A stretch of 44,616 nt of DNA, taken from contig JAAVYF010000025.1 of the NCBI GenBank assembly GCA_022790975.1, positions 1 to 44,616 of the forward strand, in the 5' to 3' direction. The stretch's first letter is position 1, and every line of letters begins with the position of its first letter. Position numbers and translations under genes: made by a program. Shown piece after piece: positions 35,393 through 44,237 of this stretch. The DNA is from Clostridia bacterium. Its GTDB lineage: Bacteria > Bacillota > Clostridia > TANB77 > CAG-508. The notes beneath the pieces were generated by a model. The model saw nothing but the letters and a program-made list of their open reading frames with translations, was not told the DNA's origin and did not search any database.

Positions 35393-35442
35393 AAGGGGAA
35401 TTAAGAGTTTGCTTTTTTAGCATTCTCAAGATTCCCCTTTTT
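35393..35442 (+). terminator. Terminator of the flavoprotein gene
   Basis: AAGGGGAATT pairs with GATTCCCCTT, with an inner AAGAG/CTC pairing, followed by T5. Confidence 0.85.
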
Positions 35443-35469
35443 AGTAATTTTAGAAATTAAAAATTAAAA

Positions 35470-35705
35470 TGAATTTTTTTTATGTTATTAAATGTTCAAA
35501 TTTAAGATGAAAATTTTGAATTGTTTTATAAATTTTCATAAATTAAAAGAAACTTTTAAATTATTTTAAAATATCTTAATATTTAAAACGAATTTTTTTG
35601 ATTATTTTAAAAATATTTAAAAGGAATTTTTGAAAACCTTTTAAGAATCCAAGAATTAAAATTGATTTTTGAAATTGTTTTAAAATGTTTCAAAATTCAA
35701 AAGTT
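35470..35705 (+). repeat. Degenerate tandem repeats (~34-42 bp, about six units)
   Basis: Units begin near 35470, 35508, 35549, 35589, 35623 and 35663. They share a GAATTTTTGAATTRTTTT core followed by AAAATRTTTAAAA. They fill the gap upstream of manA; no ORF or promoter of note is seen within them. Confidence 0.5.
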
Positions 35706-35835
35706 TATGAAATTTTTGTGAATAAATAAATTAATCTATTTAAATATGTTAAAATTATAAATAATTTAAAATGTTTGAATATTTTATTTATATATAATTA
35801 TAATAAAATTGAAAATTACTAAAAGGAGGAGAGTT

Positions 35836-36795
35836 ATGAATTACGAACCATTATTTTTAGAACCAGAATTTAAAGATTATATCTGGGGAGGAAAAAAATT
35901 AAAAGATATTTTTAAAAAGAATGTAAAAAATGAAGAATGTACAGCAGAAAGTTGGGAGATTTCGACTAATAAAAATGGTGAATCAGTTGTAAAAAATGGA
36001 AAATATGCAGGTAAAACTTTAACAGAAGTATTTGATGATAAAAATTTAAGAAAAGATATATTTGGAACTAAATGTATTGAATTAAATGAATTCCCATTAT
36101 TAGTAAAATTTATAGATGCAAATAATAGTTTATCTGTACAAGTACATCCAGATAATGAATATGCTATGAAAAATGAGAATTCTTTAGGAAAATGTGAAAT
36201 GTGGTATATATTAGACTGTGACTATGGAGCTCAAATTATATGTGGTGTAAAACCTGGTGTTAGTAAAGAAACATTAAATAAATATATTAATTCAGATAAA
36301 ATAGCAGAATATTTAAATTATATTGATGTAAAAAAGGGAGATAGTATTTATATACCTTCAGGTACAATTCATGCATTACTTGGAAAAACATTGGTGGCAG
36401 AAGTCCAACAAAATAGTAATATTACATATAGAGTTTATGACTGGGGAAGAGTTGGAAAAGATGAAAAACCAAGAGAGCTACATATTAATAAAGCTTTAGA
36501 GGTAATAAATTTAGAAAGAAGTTCACAAATTAAAAATATTCCAAATAATATAGAAAAAGTAAATGTAGTAAAATCTGAGTTCTTTACTACAAATAAAATA
36601 AATGTATTAGATGAATTTAAAGAGAATATATCAGATGAGTCTTTTATTGCCTTTTCTTTGGTTGAAGGAAAGGGTAATTTAAAAATTAATGATAATGTTT
36701 ATGAGATAAAAAAAGGAGATAGTTTTATTATCCCTGCATGTAGTAAGCAATATGAATTGAAAGGGACTATGGAATTATTGCAATCATATATTTAA
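35836..36795 (+). CDS. manA: Class I mannose-6-phosphate isomerase
   Basis: Zinc enzyme that interconverts mannose-6-phosphate and fructose-6-phosphate. The start at 35836 is fixed by AAAAGGAGGAG just upstream. 319 residues, the short bacterial form. The N-terminal motif is EFKDYIWGGKKLKD. Zinc ligands are visible in VQVHPDNEYA, KCEMWYIL and PSGTIHALLG, with NITYRVYDWGR beyond. The C-terminal cupin half ends in KKGDSFIIPA. It appears monocistronic, with a terminator about 100 bases downstream. Confidence 0.95.
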   Translation: MNYEPLFLEPEFKDYIWGGKKLKDIFKKNVKNEECTAESWEISTNKNGESVVKNGKYAGKTLTEVFDDKNLRKDIFGTKCIELNEFPLLVKFIDANNSLSVQVHPDNEYAMKNENSLGKCEMWYILDCDYGAQIICGVKPGVSKETLNKYINSDKIAEYLNYIDVKKGDSIYIPSGTIHALLGKTLVAEVQQNSNITYRVYDWGRVGKDEKPRELHINKALEVINLERSSQIKNIPNNIEKVNVVKSEFFTTNKINVLDEFKENISDESFIAFSLVEGKGNLKINDNVYEIKKGDSFIIPACSKQYELKGTMELLQSYI

Positions 36796-36896
36796 ATATT
36801 AAACAATTAATTTTATTATAAAATCTACATTTTTAATATATAATTATAAGTTTTATAAAATTGTAAATAAAAAATTACATTTATAAGATAACAAAT

Positions 36897-36943
36897 AAAA
36901 AATAGCCAGTGTAAAAATATTTTTTATACAATGGCTATTTTTT
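36897..36943 (+). terminator. Terminator after manA
   Basis: AAAAAATAGCCAGTGTAAAAA pairs with TTTATACAATGGCTATTTTTT. The region beyond it, 36944-37290, is very AT-rich with no gene that I can support. Confidence 0.9.
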
Positions 36944-37290
36944 AATATAATTTAGTTAAATAAAGACAAAATAATAATGATTTTGATGTAAAATTAAATA
37001 CTAAAAAATGAATATAAATGATAAAATTAAATTACAATTTTAATAAAAATAAAAAGACACATAATTAAAATTTATTAACAATGTTGGTTCAAATCAAACA
37101 TTGAAAGAAGGTTTTAATAATGTGTTAAGATAATAATAACACAAAAAGTAAAAAAATGTAAACATTTAGAATATAGTAAAATAAAGTTTTAATTAATAAC
37201 TTATTTCTTTATAAAAATAAAAAAGTAAATGTAATTAAAAAATTAGAATAAATAAGTTAAAAGTAGACACAAAACAAAAAAGAGAGTATA

Positions 37291-37323
37291 CTTTTAAAGA
37301 TTTTTATTTAAAATCTTTAAAAG
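37291..37323. repeat. Perfect 14-bp inverted repeat upstream of the two-component genes
   Basis: CTTTTAAAGATTTT (37291-37304), a five-base loop and AAAATCTTTAAAAG (37310-37323). It has no T tract and lies 36 bases before the direct-repeat operator. Confidence 0.7.
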
Positions 37324-37359
37324 AAAAATAATATATTAATAATTTGATAAATTTAAATA

Positions 37360-37394
37360 GATACAAGTTAGATACATTTTTGTTTTATTATAAA
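37360..37394 (+). promoter_or_regulatory. Response-regulator box and promoter of the two-component operon
   Basis: GATACAAGTTA (37360-37370) followed by GATACA (37371-37376): two direct repeats with an 11-base period, the spacing used by OmpR-type dimers. A TATAAA -10 box lies at 37389-37394 and no good -35 box is present, so activator-dependent transcription is likely. Confidence 0.6.
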
Positions 37395-37433
37395 ATAGAT
37401 GAGATTTATAAATAAAATTTCTAGGAGGCAAAT

Positions 37434-38090
37434 GTGAATAAAATTCTTATAGTAGAAGATGAAATTGCAATTAGTGATTTAATAAAAATAGAATTAGAGT
37501 CTAAAGGGTATAAATGTAATATAGCAAATGATGGTGAAATTGCTGCAGACTTAATTGAAACTAATAAATATGATTTAATATTATTAGATATAATGTTACC
37601 TAAAATAGATGGTTATGAATTGCTAGAGTATATAAAAAGAACATATGAAATTCCAACAATATTTATAACAGCTAAAAGTCAAACTTCAGATAAGATAAAA
37701 GGATTAAATGAAGGAGCAGATGATTATATTACAAAACCATTTGAAATAGGCGAATTAGTTGCAAGAGTTGAAGCTGTTTTGAGAAGATATAATAAGGGAA
37801 GTGAGATTCAAAGAATAGGTAATATTTCTATAAATGTAGTTGCAAGAGTTGTAAAAAAGAATGGAGTAGAAGTTAGTTTAACTCCTAAAGAATTTGACTT
37901 ATTAATTTTATTAGTACAAAATAAGAATTTCGTACTATATAGAGAAATTATATTTGAAAAAGTATGGGGAGAAGATTTAGAATTTGAAACTAGAACGTTA
38001 GATTTACACATACAAAGATTAAGAAAAAAATTAGACTTAAAAGATAAAATAAAAACAGTTTATAAAATAGGATATATGTTAGAGGTATAA
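37434..38090 (+). CDS. OmpR/VanR-type response regulator
   Basis: 218 residues starting at GTG behind CTAGGAGG. The receiver domain has the acidic pair in VEDE, the phospho-acceptor Asp in LILLDIMLPKIDG (about residue 52), Thr in FITAKS and Lys in DYITKPFE. The C-terminal winged helix begins at SLTPKEFDLL and ends TLDLHIQRLRKKL to KTVYKIGYML. It is followed one base later by its sensor kinase. Direct repeats with an 11-base period before this operon and after it are its likely binding sites. Confidence 0.95.
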   Translation: MNKILIVEDEIAISDLIKIELESKGYKCNIANDGEIAADLIETNKYDLILLDIMLPKIDGYELLEYIKRTYEIPTIFITAKSQTSDKIKGLNEGADDYITKPFEIGELVARVEAVLRRYNKGSEIQRIGNISINVVARVVKKNGVEVSLTPKEFDLLILLVQNKNFVLYREIIFEKVWGEDLEFETRTLDLHIQRLRKKLDLKDKIKTVYKIGYMLEV

Positions 38091-38091
38091 A

Positions 38092-39502
38092 ATGAAATTT
38101 TGGAAAAAGCTTGTTCTGGTTATAATAACTATTATTTCTATAATTTTATCATTTAGTAGATATTATATAGTTAGAAACAATTTTTTTAATTCAATAGAAA
38201 CTACTAGTAAACAAAATAAAAATCAACATTTTTTGGAAAAGTATATGCTAGAGAGTAATATAATAAAAAGTATTCAAGCACGGAGAAGAAGTAACAGATG
38301 AAAAAATAATAGAATATTTAAAATCATTATATACATATATGGAAGATGATACAGAATTAGTTTCATTATATACAGAAGAATATGAGAATATATATTCTAA
38401 TATAAGAGATATAGATAAAATAGATATAAAAACAATACTAGATAAGCAAGAAGATACTTATGCATTAAGAGAACTTAATAATAAGCATTATATGTTTATT
38501 TCTTCACATTGGTCTATAAATAACAAAATTATTTATATTGTAAATGCATATGATGTTGAAATATTATATCAAGAAAAAGATAGACAAATAAATAGCATAT
38601 TAGTTACAGATGGTATTATATTAGTTGTTTCTACATTGTTAATTTCAATAGTTTCTATATATTTAACAAGGCCAATTAATAGTTTAAATAAAATTAGTAA
38701 AAAAATTGCATCTGGAAAATTTAGTGAAAGAGCTAATATAAAAACTAAAGATGAGATAGGTGAACTTTCTAGTAGTTTTAATGTAATGGCAGAACAAATT
38801 GATAATAAAATAAATGAGCTGAATTTGCAAGTTAAACAAAAAAATGATTTTATTAATGGATTTACTCATGAATTAAAAACTCCAATGACTGCAATAGTTG
38901 GATATGCAGATTTATTAAGATTAAAAAGATGTGATGAAGAGGTAACTAAAAAGGCGTTAAATTATATTTATTTTGAAACAAAAAGATTAGAAAATTTAGC
39001 TTTTAAACTTATGAAGTTAATGTCTTTGACAGAAGAAAAACTTGAAATTACAGATTTTGAAGTAAGTGATTTTATAAATAAAATAGTAAAGATAGAAAAT
39101 AATATATTAACACAAAATTATATAGAATTAGATATAGAAAAAAGTATAATATTAGGTGATAGTGACTTATTAGAAATTGTTATGAGAAATTTAATTGAAA
39201 ATGCTAATAAGGCAGAACCAAGAGATAAAAAGATTACTATAAAAGGAAAAAGCCTTAATAATGGGAAATATAGAATTTCTGTTATAGATAAAGGAAAGGG
39301 AATTCCTAAAGAGCATATAGAAAGAGTAACAGAAGATTTTTATATGGTAGATAAATCAAGAAGTAGAATAAATGGTGGAAGTGGAATAGGATTATCATTA
39401 GTGAAAAAAATATTAAATTTGCATAATTCAGATATTAATATAGAAAGTGAAGTTAATATAGGAACTGTAGTATATTTTGAGTTAGAGGAGAATGTAAAGT
39501 AG
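38092..39502 (+). CDS. Sensor histidine kinase with one C insertion before a glycine codon
   Basis: Removing C38281 turns two fragments into one 469-residue kinase (SIQAGEEVTDEKIIEYL across the join). A first membrane helix (about 8-25), an extracytoplasmic sensor region (about 30-165), a second helix (about 168-190), a HAMP domain (RPINSLNKISKKI), the phospho-acceptor His in FTHELKTPMTAIVG and ATPase N, G1 and G2 boxes (NLIENANKA, DKGKGIP, GGSGIGLSLV) are all present. The break makes GCA-CGG-A, as in ftsW and murG. It lies before all catalytic domains, so a non-shifting ribosome would make only the first 71 residues. The design is VanS/PhoR-like. Confidence 0.9.
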
Positions 39503-40263
39503 TGAGAATAAAAAATATAATAATATATATTATTGTTTGTTTAATAATTTTTATTTCATTTAAAATACCAAAAATATTATTTGAGATTGAGAATAAGAGT
39601 ATTGGAATGAAAGTATATAAGATGCAACAAATAGAAAGAAAAATAGATGTCGAGGCTGAAAAAATTTATTTAGTAAAAGCAATTCATGATATAGATAGTG
39701 AAAAGAGTTCTGTTGCTATAAGTTCTTCAGATGGAGAATATGTAGTAGAAAGTTTTGATGAAAATAAATCTGTTTTTTTAAATAAAGAATTATCTAAATT
39801 AAAAGAATATAATATTTTGGATTTTAAAATAGAAGATAATTCTAAGATTTTATATAATTTGGCTAATAAGTTTTATAGAAATTTAACAAATGATGAATAT
39901 ATTATAAATGATGTATATTTACTAATAAATGAAAAAGAATATAAACTAGGAATAGAGAGTAAAACTGGAAAACTTTTGTATATATTTTTTTATAAAGAAA
40001 ATTTAAAAGAAAATGAAAGTATTGAAAATATAATGAGAAATTATGTAAAGTACTTGGATTTATATATTATTGATGATTGGAAATTTGAAAGTAATATAAT
40101 AAAATCCAAAAATGAAGAAGATGATAAGTTTGAAGTTAATATATTAAAATCTGAAAAAGCAGATTTAATTGTTACTATGTTAAAAAATGAAGGTAGTATG
40201 CCATCGTATTTATTATCAATAACATCTTCTGCTAATTATTCTAGTAATTTTTATTATAAATAG
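39502..40263 (+). CDS. Unknown membrane-anchored protein of the two-component operon
   Basis: 253 residues starting at GTG, overlapping the kinase stop by one base. One N-terminal membrane helix (about 5-23) and then an extracytoplasmic domain, rich in Glu, Lys, Ile and Asn. No family recognised. The overlap implies translational coupling, so it may modulate the kinase or be the first envelope target of the system. Confidence 0.75.
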   Translation: MRIKNIIIYIIVCLIIFISFKIPKILFEIENKSIGMKVYKMQQIERKIDVEAEKIYLVKAIHDIDSEKSSVAISSSDGEYVVESFDENKSVFLNKELSKLKEYNILDFKIEDNSKILYNLANKFYRNLTNDEYIINDVYLLINEKEYKLGIESKTGKLLYIFFYKENLKENESIENIMRNYVKYLDLYIIDDWKFESNIIKSKNEEDDKFEVNILKSEKADLIVTMLKNEGSMPSYLLSITSSANYSSNFYYK

Positions 40264-40301
40264 ATACAAATTTGATACAAATTAAATACAAGTTCGATAC
40301 A
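40263..40301 (+). promoter_or_regulatory. Four 11-bp-period direct repeats, probable regulator box
   Basis: GATACAAATTT (40263-40273), GATACAAATTA (40274-40284), AATACAAGTTC (40285-40295) and GATACA (40296-40301). The same unit occurs twice upstream of the regulator gene. The last unit runs into the terminator below. Confidence 0.65.
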
Positions 40302-40340
40302 CCCTTATGCTATTTTATTAAATAGTATAGGGGTGTTTTT
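40300..40340 (+). terminator. Terminator of the two-component operon
   Basis: CACCCTTATGCTATTT (40300-40315) pairs with AAATAGTATAGGGGTG (40320-40335) with two G-U pairs, followed by T5. Confidence 0.85.
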
Positions 40341-40426
40341 CAGCTTAAAATATTCAGAGATTATTCTATTATGAAAATATTTTATATGCTAGGCACTTTC
40401 TGTAAAAAAGGAAAGGAGAAAATTTT

Positions 40427-41129
40427 ATGGAATTTGTATCAAATGATGGCAAGAAAGTTGAAATTGAAGTTGAAAATGAAATTTATTTAAGGCATGCTAT
40501 TAATACGAGATTTATAAATACAAATGATAATTATTTAGATGTAATAAAAGAATATGTATCTGAAATTTATCAAGAAGGAGATATTATTTCAATTAGTGAA
40601 AAAATTATTAGTATTTGTCAAAATAGAATTATAAGAAGAGAAGATATAAAAATAGGAATATTTGCAAAGATTTTATCTAAATTTGCTTGTCAAGAAAATA
40701 GAGGTGGATATGGAGTTGGAATGAGTATAAATATGCAATATGCTATAAACAAAGTAGGATTAATAAGAGTAATATTTGCAAGTATTGCAAGTGGTATTAC
40801 TAAATTATTTGGAATAAAAGGTGTATTTTATAATATAGTGCGGAAGAGAAGTAAGTGGTTTAGATGGATTTTATGATGGAGCTTGGGATGAGTATAAAGA
40901 TATAGGGATAGAGCTTCCTGAAGATTCTACAGGAGTTTGCAATAACATAAAAGATAAACTTGGAATTAGTTCAATGATCGTAGATTCAAATGATTTTGGA
41001 CAAGTAATATTAGGTAAGTCGGAGGATATAAAAATAGAAGATAAAATTTTAGAACGAATAATTAGAGATAATCCTGCTGGTCAAGGAAAACAAAAAACCC
41101 CAATTATTCTTATTAGGAAAAAGAACTAG
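40427..41129 (+). CDS. CofE-like (F420 gamma-glutamyl ligase family) protein with one C insertion
   Basis: Removing C40841 joins the 5' part to the continuation VGREVSGLDGFYDGAWDEYK and gives a 233-residue protein. I place it in the CofE-like family (F420-0:glutamate ligase, PF01996) from EGDIISISEKIISIC, ENRGGYGVGMSINMQYAINKVG and the pattern around the join. That enzyme adds glutamate to coenzyme F420, which most Clostridia lack. Here it sits between a two-component system and a peptidase of wall peptides, so another amino-acid ligation is possible (inference). The break is GTG-CGG-A, the same pattern as ftsW. RBS AAAGGAGA. Confidence 0.7.
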
Positions 41130-41140
41130 GGGGATAATAT

Positions 41141-41881
41141 ATGAAGAAGATATTAATAGTTGTTCTACTTATTGCAATAGTTTTTGGGGTTAAAATTTTA
41201 TATGATAAATATATTAATAGTAAATTTAGATTAGAAAGAGTATTAAAAGGGATATCTTTAGAAAAAATTAATAATAAGGATGATATTGAAAATAATAATT
41301 TAAATCAAGAAGAAAATAATCAAATAAATGATTGGAAATTACTTCTAGTTAATTATGAAAATAAGCTTCCAGAAGATTTTAATGTAAAATTATCTAATAT
41401 AGATTCTTTTAGACAATTTGATTCAAGAGCTATAAATCAACTTAATCAGATGCTAAAGGATATGAGAAGTGATGGGATACAAAATGTTTGGGTACAATCT
41501 TCATATAGAAGTATAGAATATCAAAGAAATTTGTTTAATGATAAATTAAAAAAGTATATTGATGAAGGAAAAAGTAAAAAAGAAGCAGAAAGATTAACAT
41601 TACAAACAATAAATAAACCAGGTACAAGTGAACACAATTTAGGATTAGCCATAGATTTTAATTATGTTGATTATTCTTTTGATAAAACCAAGGGATTTAA
41701 GTGGTTACAAGAAAATGCAAAGGATTATGGTTTTATATTAAGATATAAAAAAGAAAAAGAAGATATAACTAAAGTAGATTATGAACCATGGCATTGGAGA
41801 TATGTTGGAACTGAACATGCCAAAAAGATGAATGAGTTAGATATGTGTTTAGAAGAGTATGTGGAATATTTGAAAAGATAA
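41141..41881 (+). CDS. VanY-like D-alanyl-D-alanine carboxypeptidase
   Basis: 246 residues, 11 bases after the previous gene and so probably co-transcribed. One N-terminal membrane helix (about 3-20), a linker and an M15B peptidase domain: SSYRSIEYQRNLF, then the zinc His and Asp in GTSEHNLGLAIDFNYVD, and the C-terminal EPWHWRYVG. It trims terminal D-alanine from peptidoglycan stem peptides outside the membrane. Linked to a VanR/VanS-like pair, it suggests a wall-stress or glycopeptide-type response, but no vanHAX ligase genes are visible. Confidence 0.9.
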   Translation: MKKILIVVLLIAIVFGVKILYDKYINSKFRLERVLKGISLEKINNKDDIENNNLNQEENNQINDWKLLLVNYENKLPEDFNVKLSNIDSFRQFDSRAINQLNQMLKDMRSDGIQNVWVQSSYRSIEYQRNLFNDKLKKYIDEGKSKKEAERLTLQTINKPGTSEHNLGLAIDFNYVDYSFDKTKGFKWLQENAKDYGFILRYKKEKEDITKVDYEPWHWRYVGTEHAKKMNELDMCLEEYVEYLKR

Positions 41882-42016
41882 CTATAGTAATAGAATTTAA
41901 TTTTAAATTAGATTATGAAAAGTTAATTTAAATTTAGAGAAATACCTACAAAATAACCTAAAAATATGTTTTACATTTATTTTGCTATTTTTATACTATA
42001 GAAAAAGGTAAATGAT

Positions 42017-42310
42017 ATGAAGAAATTTTTAAAATATATAACTATTATTATACTTATTATAATTATCTTATTTAGTATTTTTGCTTTAGGACTTTTTTTA
42101 ATAATGAATTATATGAAAAAAAATAGTGATTCACAAAGATATTATGATAAAGGAATTGATATTATTCAAAATGAAGATTATATTGTTGTTCCTGGTGCAA
42201 AAATTAATTTAAATACATCAGGTGATTATTTACAACATAGATTAGATTATGCATACCAATTATATAAAAATAAAAAAGCACCTAAAATTATTATTTTTTT
42301 CTATTCTTAG
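42017..42310 (+). pseudogene. 5' part of a DUF218 (YdcF/SanA-like) gene, truncated
   Basis: 97 residues. A membrane helix (about 7-32) and the first part of a DUF218 domain: DYIVVPGAKIN and LQHRLDYAYQLYKNKKAPKIII. Family members continue for ~120 more residues with a SGG motif right after KIII; here the sequence becomes FFYS and stops. The break coincides with the end of a Hint-domain remnant on the other strand, so the 3' part was replaced. A start with AAAAGGTAA is present. Confidence 0.75.
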
Positions 42311-42552
42311 TGTAAATAGTTTTTTTATTTTAGTATTTAAAACGATTTCTATTTTTTTATAACCATATTCAGTTTTTACTATATCAGAAACCTGTAAAGT
42401 ATCATATCTATTAAAATTGGTTAATGATTTCCAACAGATTCAGTATAAATAGGATGATACATATTTTGTATTATTTGAGAACCATCGTCAAAAGTTATTG
42501 TTACTATATCTGCGATATCTCTTTTGGTAATTGTTTCTAATACAGTTTTTAA
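42284..42552 (-). pseudogene. Hint (intein/hedgehog-like) domain remnant
   Basis: Minus-strand frames read VTITFDDGSQIIQNMYHPIY (42552 to a stop at 42421-42423). After a one-base shift they read KSLTNFNRYDTLQVSDIVKT and YGYKKIEI, then TLRIEKNNNF at 42284. This is the order found in Hint domains of polymorphic toxins: FDDG, HPIYT, W-K-S-L, L-x-V-G-D. Inserting one base before 'tgg' would restore a tryptophan at the join. There is no start codon and no toxin domain, so it is a decayed fragment. Confidence 0.6.
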
Positions 42553-42555
42553 TTA

Positions 42556-42815
42556 ATTTTTTCCTCCTTTTATCTTTGAAAAATATTTTTATAACTATAA
42601 AATACTTATAAATGTACAAAAACTAAAAATAGCTCTTTATATCCTTCGCTTTTAAAACATTAAGAAGCGTTTGAAGTGTTTTGGTAATATTTTTCTTTTA
42701 ATATGTAAATATCATATATATAATTTTTACAAATTTCAAGAAATTTCTATTAAATTTTAACATTTATTTTTTTCTTATATACTTACGGAAAATTAAGAAA
42801 CTTAAATAAAAATGA
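42556..42815. other. AT-rich gap upstream of rpsL
   Basis: No gene is supported. A short minus-strand frame (near 42710-42625) could be a further decayed C-terminal fragment, but it is too short to judge. Confidence 0.4.
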
Positions 42816-42888
42816 TTGACTTTATAAAAAAAAAATGATAAAATATAATGCGTTCAATAGTAAATTGGAATAATTTTCTGTTGAATGC
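42816..42888 (+). promoter_or_regulatory. Promoter and inverted repeat before the str operon
   Basis: TATAAT at 42844-42849 with TTTATA (42821-42826, 17-base spacer) or TTGACT (42816-42821, 22-base spacer) as the -35 box. GCGTTCAATAG (42850-42860) pairs over 11 positions with CTGTTGAATGC (42878-42888), with two G-U pairs. It could be an RNA leader stem or a DNA operator, and the transcription start decides which. Confidence 0.55.
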
Positions 42889-42918
42889 TATATTTATTTA
42901 GGGAGGTGAAATAAAGAA

Positions 42919-43332
42919 ATGCCAACAATTAATCAATTAGTAAGAAAAGGAAGAAAAACAGGAGTTACAAAATCTACTGCTCCAGCTCTTCAAAAAGGTT
43001 ACAATTCAAAGAAAAAAGTTCAAACTGATAATAGAGCACCACAAAAAAGAGGTGTATGTACAGTTGTTAAAACAGTAACACCAAAGAAACCAAACTCAGC
43101 TTTAAGAAAAGTTGCTAGGGTTAAACTTTCAAATGGATATGAAGTTACATCTTACATCCCAGGTGAAGGACACAGCTTACAAGAGCACAGTGTTGTTTTA
43201 ATTAGAGGTGGAAGGGTAAAAGATTTACCAGGTGTTAGATACCACATTATCAGAGGTACTTTAGATACAGCAGGTGTTAAAGATAGAATGCAAGCTAGAT
43301 CTAAATACGGAGCTAAACGTCCTAAGAAATAA
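42919..43332 (+). CDS. rpsL: 30S ribosomal protein S12
   Basis: 137 residues, decoding-centre protein of the small subunit. Starts [13 protein letters not shown] behind GGGAGGTG. The conserved loops are [14 protein letters not shown] and [14 protein letters not shown]. The lysines of both loops, where streptomycin resistance changes usually fall, are present as in wild type. First gene of the rpsL-rpsG-fusA operon, intact and without CGG. Confidence 0.98.
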   Translation: MPTINQLVRKGRKTGVTKSTAPALQKGYNSKKKVQTDNRAPQKRGVCTVVKTVTPKKPNSALRKVARVKLSNGYEVTSYIPGEGHSLQEHSVVLIRGGRVKDLPGVRYHIIRGTLDTAGVKDRMQARSKYGAKRPKK

Positions 43333-43439
43333 ATATTAGTTTCAATAAGGAATTGTTTAGAAAATTTTAATAGTGTAATTAAAAGAAATATCATTCAATA
43401 TTTTATTGAAGTCAATATAAATTTTAATAGCGCTATTAC

Positions 43440-43461
43440 GGAAAAGTAGAATACTTTTCAG
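43440..43461 (+). other. Hairpin in the rpsL-rpsG intergenic region
   Basis: GAAAAGTA and TACTTTTC form an 8-bp stem with a three-base loop in a ~200-base gap. Near-repeats AATTTTAATAGTGTAATTA and AATTTTAATAGCGCTATTA lie upstream of it. In E. coli S7 binds the equivalent gap to regulate the operon; whether it does so here is unknown. Confidence 0.45.
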
Positions 43462-43530
43462 AGTAACTTTAAACATTTATGATGTTTAATACTTAAAATA
43501 ATGAAGATTATAGAAAAGGAGTGAAGAATA

Positions 43531-44001
43531 GTGCCAAGAAGAGGAGTTATAGCAAAAAGAGAAATTTTACCAGACCCATTATATAACAGTAAAGTTGTTA
43601 CAAAATTAATTAACAATATAATGTTAGATGGTAAAAAAACAGTTGCTCAATCAATAGTATATGGTGCTTTTGATATAATTAAAGAAAAAGAACAAAAAGA
43701 CCCATTAGAAGTATTTGAAGCAGCTTTAGAAAATATAATGCCAGTTCTAGAAGTTAAGGCCAGACGTGTTGGTGGAGCAACATACCAAGTTCCATTAGAA
43801 ATTAGACCTGAAAGAAGACAAACTTTAGGATTAAGATGGTTAGTAACATATGCTAGAAAAAGACATGAAAAAACAATGTCTGAAAAATTAGCTGGTGAAA
43901 TCTTAGATAGTGTTGCTGGAAACGGTGGAGCATTTAAGAAGAAAGAAGATACTCATAAAATGGCTGAAGCAAATAAAGCTTTTGCTCATTATAAATTCTA
44001 G
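43531..44001 (+). CDS. rpsG: 30S ribosomal protein S7
   Basis: 156 residues starting at GTG behind [29 protein letters not shown] at the N-terminus, [31 protein letters not shown] and the C-terminal [20 protein letters not shown] are all typical. It nucleates assembly of the 30S head. Intact. Confidence 0.98.
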   Translation: MPRRGVIAKREILPDPLYNSKVVTKLINNIMLDGKKTVAQSIVYGAFDIIKEKEQKDPLEVFEAALENIMPVLEVKARRVGGATYQVPLEIRPERRQTLGLRWLVTYARKRHEKTMSEKLAGEILDSVAGNGGAFKKKEDTHKMAEANKAFAHYKF

Positions 44002-44237
44002 AAAATTAATGAAGAGATTTCAATTGTGAAATTTTTTCTAGAGTATTTTCTTAAATATAGAGGTTTGTTTCGATATGTTTTAGACAGATTAAAAATATAA
44101 ATTTATATAAAACATATAAAAAACATATAAAAAAAAAAAATTATAAAATATAAATGAAATTACCTAGGAGGAAATTTAAATAATATATTTTCATATCTTA
44201 GGAAGAATTTGAAAAAAATTCTGGATAGGAGGAAAAA

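Noticed and set aside
35470..35705. CRISPR array
   Set aside because: The units are diverged, AT-only and contiguous, with no unique spacers and no cas genes nearby.
37076..37110. GGTTCAAATC resembling a tRNA T arm
   Set aside because: No acceptor, D or anticodon stem can be placed around it; I see no tRNA gene in the window.
41141..41881. Complete vancomycin-resistance operon
   Set aside because: A VanRS-like pair and a VanY-like gene are present, but no vanH, vanA or vanX type genes.
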